NCBI GenBank assembly: GCA_029937635.1
Contig: JAPYPM010000052.1
Coordinates: forward strand, 1,529 to 11,833
Length of the DNA: 10,305 nucleotides
Reading direction: 5' to 3'
DNA from: Nitrospinaceae bacterium
Lineage (GTDB): Bacteria > Nitrospinota > Nitrospinia > Nitrospinales > VA-1
Below, piece after piece: positions 6,925-10,305 of this stretch (position 1 is the stretch's first letter; the number at the start of each line of letters is the position of its first letter). The translations under genes were made by a program, and so were the position numbers. The notes below the pieces were generated by a model that was given only the letters and a program-made list of their open reading frames with translations, was not told the DNA's origin and ran no database searches.

Positions 6925-7662
6925 TTAAAAACTGACCTCCACCGTTTTTGAGTTAATTACCTCGGCATATATTGTTTTTTTTGTTTCAAGGTTGATCACC
7001 TGGATTATGCTGTTTTTAAAACCATCCTCCCGGGCCGTTCCAGATGCTGTAATTTTCATACTGCCTTTTCTTGCCAAAATAATTACACGTGCCCCTCGTT
7101 TTATTGTAGGAATTTTTTTTAAATCCCTAAACTTTACTATGTTCCCAGCTTGTAAATTTCTAGTTGCCGCCTGACCTATTACTTTGTCTAGAGCAGTCGG
7201 CGTATTTCTTATTAATCTCTCGGTTCGTGTTCGCTCTATAACTATGTCTGATTCTCTGATTACATTTCCACGTTGTAACGCGTTCACTATTTTTACAACA
7301 TCCTGGTACACTCCAACTCTTGCGTTTACTCGCAGTCTTTTGATAAATTTTTGATCTACTTTTACCAAAAGTGTTAATGAGATTCGCCCTACTCCTCTTG
7401 GGTTATTTATCCTTCCATAATCAAGAAGTAGCTTCCCTGCGGGTACTTTAAAATCACTTGCTTCATAATTAATTTGGATATCCATTGATTCAGGATCCCA
7501 GTCCAAGTGGTTAATCAAATAATTTTCTGCACTTTCCCTTATGTCTTGCGAGGTTATTGTTTTTGTATTTTCAGTTTCTGCCCATAAAATTGATCCCGTC
7601 ATTACCCATAATCCGATACCTATTACCAACGCGACCCATTTTTTTTTATATTTTTTATTCAT
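6925..7662 (-). CDS. flgA: Flagellar P-ring assembly chaperone FlgA
   Basis: FlgA is the periplasmic chaperone required for FlgI to polymerise into the P-ring. The 245-residue precursor has a Lys-rich start (NKKYKKK), a hydrophobic core and a signal peptidase I site near LWA at residue 28. Residues about 119-181 form the SAF-type domain: QDVVKIVNALQRGNVIRESDIVIERT, then DKVIGQAATRNLQAGNIVKFRDLKK. The C-terminal beta-rich domain carries IKRGARVIILARKGSMKITASGTAREDG and ends TIYAEVINSKTVEVSF, all typical of FlgA. A GAGG motif nine bases upstream supports the ATG. It is 18 bases after flgG and its stop codon touches the flgH start, matching the flgG-flgA-flgH order seen in delta-type flagellar operons. 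Confidence 0.95.
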   Translation of the reverse strand: MNKKYKKKWVALVIGIGLWVMTGSILWAETENTKTITSQDIRESAENYLINHLDWDPESMDIQINYEASDFKVPAGKLLLDYGRINNPRGVGRISLTLLVKVDQKFIKRLRVNARVGVYQDVVKIVNALQRGNVIRESDIVIERTRTERLIRNTPTALDKVIGQAATRNLQAGNIVKFRDLKKIPTIKRGARVIILARKGSMKITASGTAREDGFKNSIIQVINLETKKTIYAEVINSKTVEVSF

Positions 7663-7680
7663 GTTTCAATGCCTCGTTTT

Positions 7681-8469
7681 TTATCGTTTCATATTGTTGG
7701 CTGTTTGTAGCATTTCATCGGCGGTTTGCACTGTTCTCGAATTTGTTTCATAAGCCCTTTGAGCCGAAATCAAATTTACCATCTCCTCCACCACGCTCAC
7801 ATTTGACATCTCAAGAAAACCCTGCTGAAGTTTTCCCCGATCATCTGAGTTAGGATTACCAACGGTTGGTGCTCCCGATGCATCGGTTTGTTTAAAATTA
7901 TTATTTCCGACTGCCTGAAGACCCGCATTGTTTTGAAAGGTTGCTAATTGAATCGTACCTAATACCGTTGGCGCTGTTGCTCCAGGTTGCAAAACGGAAA
8001 CGCTTCCGCTCTCATCAATTGAAATAGTTAGAGAATCTTGTGGAATTGTTATTGCCGGTTCCATTGGTAATCCGTCAGCCGTTACAACAAGTCCGGTATT
8101 GTTTATCTTGAATGATCCCGCCCGTGAGTAAGCGATTGTTCCATCTGGTTGAGCAATTTGAAAAAATCCTTTTCCTGAGATTGCCATGTCAAGTTGATTC
8201 TCTGTTTTTACAAAATCCCCCTGGGTATATATTTTTGCAACTGCCCCGAGCTTGGTTCCTAAACCCAGCTGACTCCCTGTCGGGATCTGATTTCCATTTG
8301 GTGATAATGTTCCTACCAATTTTAGGTTTTGGTATAGAAGATCTTGAAATTCTGCTCGACTTTTCTTGTATCCGGTCGAGTTAACATTAGCTATATTATT
8401 TGAAATTGTTGCGACATTCGTATCTTGCGCATTCATTCCTGTGGCTGCCGTATACAATGCTCGAATCAT
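7681..8469 (-). CDS. flgG: Flagellar distal rod protein FlgG
   Basis: FlgG builds the distal rod, the drive shaft crossing the P- and L-rings. The 262-residue length is the standard for the family. The N-terminus MIRALYTAATGMNAQDTNVATISNNIANVNSTGYKKSRAEFQDLLYQ is near-consensus. The FlgG-specific segment with GSQLGLGTKLGAVAKIYTQGDF (about residues 66-87) separates it from FlgF and FlgE. The C-terminus is LISAQRAYETNSRTVQTADEMLQTANNMKR, also near-consensus. No signal peptide is present, as expected for a type III export substrate. A purine-rich AAAGGG motif lies upstream of the ATG. It is 36 bases downstream of flgF and 18 bases before flgA. Confidence 0.98.
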   Translation of the reverse strand: MIRALYTAATGMNAQDTNVATISNNIANVNSTGYKKSRAEFQDLLYQNLKLVGTLSPNGNQIPTGSQLGLGTKLGAVAKIYTQGDFVKTENQLDMAISGKGFFQIAQPDGTIAYSRAGSFKINNTGLVVTADGLPMEPAITIPQDSLTISIDESGSVSVLQPGATAPTVLGTIQLATFQNNAGLQAVGNNNFKQTDASGAPTVGNPNSDDRGKLQQGFLEMSNVSVVEEMVNLISAQRAYETNSRTVQTADEMLQTANNMKR

Positions 8470-8505
8470 TTTTTCCCTTTCTTTTCCGTGTTTTTTTAAT
8501 TATTT

Positions 8506-9297
8506 TTAAACTATTCTTCCTATGGAATTCACAGCTTTGTCATCTGCATCATCTAATGTTTGTATTATTTTTTGATATGCTTCAAACGCTCTTATTGCTG
8601 TAATCATGTTTGTCATTTCTTCAACCGAATTAACGTTTGAGCGTTCTAGTGCTCCTTGTGTAATTCTTAAGTTGTCTGCTAATAGTGGTTCAACTTCATT
8701 GTCCATAATCTTGTATAAACCGTTACCCTCTTTTGCCAATGCTTTATTGTCTTCAAATTTTACTAACCTTATTTGACCCGCATCTTGGTTTTCAAATCCA
8801 TCCCCTATACTAATTTTCCCTTCGGGTCCTACAGCTATCATTCCTCTGCTATCTTGAATTTTTATTTTCTTTTGGTTGCTATTTAATACAAAGTTTCCAT
8901 CCTGGGTCACCACATGTTGTTCCGTGTCTAAACGAAAATTTCCGTTTCTTGTGTATCGGAGACCTTGTGGGGTATCGACCTCAAAAAATCCATCTCCCTC
9001 TAATGCCAAATCTAGTGGATTATCTGTTTTTTGAAATATGCCCTGCGAGTGATCTGTATATATAGAGTCCACTGCAACGTAAGCTACAGTTTCACTTGAA
9101 TCATTGGGAGAAACTAATGCGTTCTCTCTTGTTTCAACACTGGAATTCTTATCAAATGGTGGGAATATTTCTCTAAATACAACTCCGTCGGATTTAAACC
9201 CGGCATTATTTAGATTGGCCATATTGTTTGCCAATACATCCATTTTGACTTGTTGTTTGATTCCCCCTGATGCTGCTATAATTAACCCTTCGTGCAT
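8506..9297 (-). CDS. flgF: Flagellar proximal rod protein FlgF
   Basis: FlgF is a proximal rod subunit. The 263-residue protein shares the rod/hook fold. Its N-terminal helix contains MDVLANNMANLNNAGFKSDGVVFREI (about residues 19-44), and the central domain carries NPLDLALEGDGFFEVDTPQGLRYTRNGNFRLD. The C-terminal helix is SVEEMTNMITAIRAFEAYQKIIQTLDD. It starts with MHEG rather than MIR, lacks the FlgG-type GSQLGLG segment, and sits before flgG, all of which favour FlgF over FlgG. An AGGA motif seven bases upstream supports the ATG. It is the first gene of the left-going unit, preceded by a sigma-54-type promoter. The proximal rod genes flgB, flgC and fliE are not next to it and must lie elsewhere. 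Confidence 0.95.
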   Translation of the reverse strand: MHEGLIIAASGGIKQQVKMDVLANNMANLNNAGFKSDGVVFREIFPPFDKNSSVETRENALVSPNDSSETVAYVAVDSIYTDHSQGIFQKTDNPLDLALEGDGFFEVDTPQGLRYTRNGNFRLDTEQHVVTQDGNFVLNSNQKKIKIQDSRGMIAVGPEGKISIGDGFENQDAGQIRLVKFEDNKALAKEGNGLYKIMDNEVEPLLADNLRITQGALERSNVNSVEEMTNMITAIRAFEAYQKIIQTLDDADDKAVNSIGRIV

Positions 9298-9728
9298 TGT
9301 ATATTCCTGTTTAATTTGATTTATCTATTCATAGAGCAATACCTATACCAAAGTTGCTTATATTTTCTTTCTTTTAGCCAAGTGAGATGTAACTCCTTTT
9401 AAAATAAGTTTTTTTTCTTTCTAAATTCATTGTTTTTTATTTATCTTTCTCTTTTTTTATTATCAACAACGGTATTTTCTTCCCATATTATTTGAGATGC
9501 GGTAATTTTTTTCTACCTTAATTACTTTATATTTTTTAATACGTTAGTGTTTCTTAGTACTTTTTTTCTTTTCTTTTATATAGCTTCTTAATTTAAGATT
9601 TATGTCTCAATATTTTTATAATTAATTATTTTTTAATATAAATTGAATCTTTTGTGTCTGTTTTGTAATCTGAGTGTTATATTTTTTGTCTAAGTTTTTA
9701 TTTTTTCTACTTCATTAATGGAGACACC
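9298..9728. other. 430-bp T-rich spacer between divergent flgF and the rhodanese gene
   Basis: This stretch holds no convincing gene on either strand. It is extremely T-rich on the plus strand, with many runs of five to eight T, so a plus-strand leader would be U-rich. It carries the sigma-54 promoter of flgF at its left end. A promoter for the rhodanese must also lie here, but no clear -35/-10 pair stands out; TATATT-like boxes occur near 9680 without a good partner. Two similar short sequences containing GGTA lie 30 bp apart (9471 and 9501) and might be activator sites. Confidence 0.6.
9335..9350 (-). promoter_or_regulatory. Sigma-54 (-24/-12) promoter for flgFGAH-lipoproteins-flgI
   Basis: On the minus strand the site reads TGGTATAGGTATTGCT and fits the RpoN consensus TGGYAYRNNNNTTGCW at every defined position, with exact GG-to-GC spacing. 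Transcription would begin near 9325, giving a leader of about 28 bases that carries the AGGA ribosome site of flgF. It shares the TGGTAT half with the promoter before flgJ. RpoN control with a FleQ/FlrC-type activator is known for rod and hook genes in many bacteria; the activator gene is not in this window. Confidence 0.82.
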
Positions 9729-10046
9729 ATGGAGCATATTTCTGCCGATGAATTACATAACCTTATCTCAAATTTAACTTCTGATGTTTTGGTTTTAGAT
9801 GTTCGTTCACCCTCAGAGTTTAATGAGGGACATATAGAAGGAGCACAAAATACCCCACACGAAGAAGTAGCCAGTGAAGCGGAAAACCTTAAGTCATATA
9901 AAACTGTTTATGTTCACTGTAAGATGGGAGGCCGAGCAAAAATGGCTGCAGAAGCACTGCAGGGGGCGGGGCTGGAAAATATTGTATGCGTTAGCGATGG
10001 TGGGATGCAACGCTGGGCAGACATGGGTTGGTCTTTAGTTAAATAA
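9729..10046 (+). CDS. Single-domain rhodanese-like sulfurtransferase
   Basis: Rhodaneses transfer sulfane sulfur through a cysteine persulfide. The 105-residue protein is a complete single domain with no signal peptide, so it should be cytosolic. Visible motifs are the N-terminal ISADELHNLI, the LDVRSPSEFNEGHIEGAQNTPHEEV segment (about residues 22-47), and the active-site loop HCKMGGRAK with catalytic Cys64 and Arg69. GGMQRWADMGWSLVK, the usual C-terminal signature, closes the domain. The six-residue loop size fits sulfur-transferring rhodaneses rather than the longer Cdc25-type phosphatase loops. GGAG at 9720-9723, five bases before the ATG, supports the start. It reads opposite to the flagellar genes and converges on the gene at the right edge. 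Its sulfur acceptor cannot be told from context. Confidence 0.93.
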   Translation: MEHISADELHNLISNLTSDVLVLDVRSPSEFNEGHIEGAQNTPHEEVASEAENLKSYKTVYVHCKMGGRAKMAAEALQGAGLENIVCVSDGGMQRWADMGWSLVK

Positions 10047-10068
10047 CTTTTATTTATCCCAAAAAAAA

Positions 10069-10106
10069 ACCGGGGTTGAGTCGGCCTAAGCCGTCTCTTC
10101 CCCGGT
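10069..10106 (-). terminator. Strong hairpin terminator of the right-edge minus-strand gene
   Basis: ACCGGGG (10069-10075) pairs with CCCCGGT (10100-10106). Inside, GAG pairs with CTC and CGGC with GCCG around a CTAA loop, with small symmetric internal mismatches. On the minus strand the stem is followed by nine T, two of which would belong to the stem edge. It lies 25 bases after the stop codon of the minus-strand gene. The plus strand has no T-run after the hairpin, so any stop for rhodanese transcription would be weaker. Confidence 0.9.
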
Positions 10107-10131
10107 AAATACCTCTCAGACTTTATTCAGA

Positions 10132-10305
10132 TTAGTAGTGGAGAGTATTCCACTGCGTCACTGCTTTCTGTCCGTTTCTTTCCTTGTTACCACCATTCCA
10201 GATTGCAATCGCCATTGGCGTTTTGCCACCTGAGAACTGAGTATCATTCTTGTCGCCAGTGCTTAGGGAACGTTTGAATACAACCGCCCAGCGGTTGTTT
10301 CTCCA
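10132..10305 (-). CDS. C-terminal end of a haem-b (gamma) subunit of a type II DMSO-reductase-family enzyme, possibly NxrC-like
   Basis: Only the last 57 codons are in the window; the gene begins beyond the right edge. The reading frame ends at TAA (10132-10134). The peptide includes RWAVVFKRSLSTGDKNDTQF, then TPMAIAIWNGGNKERNGQKA and ends VTQWNTLHY. This pattern (W-x-V-x-F-x-R, a D-x-x-F turn, A-x-A-x-W-N/D-G, E-R-x-G-x-K, S/T-x-W-x-x-L) is the C-terminal signature of the ethylbenzene-dehydrogenase-type haem-binding subunit. Members include EbdC, SerC, DdhC and the nitrite oxidoreductase subunit NxrC. Such subunits pass electrons between the iron-sulfur subunit and cytochromes. Codons look somewhat more GC-rich than in the flagellar genes, and a strong terminator follows, which would suit high expression. 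Substrate cannot be read from this fragment. Confidence 0.62.
   Translation of the reverse strand, partial: WRNNRWAVVFKRSLSTGDKNDTQFSGGKTPMAIAIWNGGNKERNGQKAVTQWNTLHY

Noticed and set aside
9640..9690. Possible sigma-70 promoter for the rhodanese (TTGAAT with TGTAAT, or TATATT further on)
   Set aside because: The spacers are about 15 or 20 bases and the region is so T-rich that such boxes arise by chance; not strong enough to list.
9360..9720. The T-rich spacer as a repeat array or small RNA
   Set aside because: There is no regular repeat unit and no stable GC hairpin with a U-tract; it looks like biased intergenic DNA.

Overview
This is an AT-rich window (GC roughly 35-40 % by eye) from a flagellated Gram-negative bacterium. 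The Gram-negative call rests on P-ring and L-ring proteins plus several outer-membrane-type lipoproteins. Nearly all of it is a flagellar rod/ring/hook-junction locus read on the minus strand, in the order flgF-flgG-flgA-flgH-[two Ig-like lipoproteins]-flgI, then flgJ-flgN-flgK-flgL. This order resembles deltaproteobacterial-type gene sets. The right edge holds the last 57 codons of a gene resembling the haem-b (gamma) subunit of type II DMSO-reductase-family enzymes, the family of NxrC, EbdC and SerC. An AT-rich flagellated genome carrying such a gene would fit a marine Nitrospinota nitrite oxidiser. That assignment is an inference from few data; anammox planctomycetes and other groups with such enzymes are not excluded.

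Layout, in transcription order on the minus strand. At 9335-9350 there is a sequence fitting the sigma-54 (-24/-12) consensus in full, just upstream of flgF. It would drive flgF, flgG (rod), flgA (P-ring chaperone), flgH (L-ring lipoprotein), two small Ig-like-domain lipoproteins, and flgI (P-ring). A strong Rho-independent terminator at 3773-3808 closes this unit. About 85 bp further on, a second sigma-54-type site (3672-3687) fits the same consensus and would start flgJ (rod-binding cap domain, no muramidase), flgN (export chaperone), flgK and flgL (hook-filament junction). FlgL runs off the left edge. So the locus appears to be two co-regulated sigma-54 operons separated by a terminator. 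One covers the rod and rings, the other the cap, chaperone and junction.

The two Ig-like lipoproteins between flgH and flgI are the most unusual part. They share the start of the mature protein (LSCT-x-DIEN, then GPS-Y/F) and look like diverged duplicates. Because they sit between the L-ring and P-ring genes, a role at or near the outer-membrane ring complex is an attractive but untested idea.

Right of flgF lies a 430-bp very T-rich spacer, then a plus-strand single-domain rhodanese with an intact active-site Cys. It is convergent with the haem-b-subunit-like gene. A long GC-rich hairpin between them has its U-tract oriented to terminate the minus-strand gene. No RNA genes, CRISPR arrays or insertion sequences were seen.
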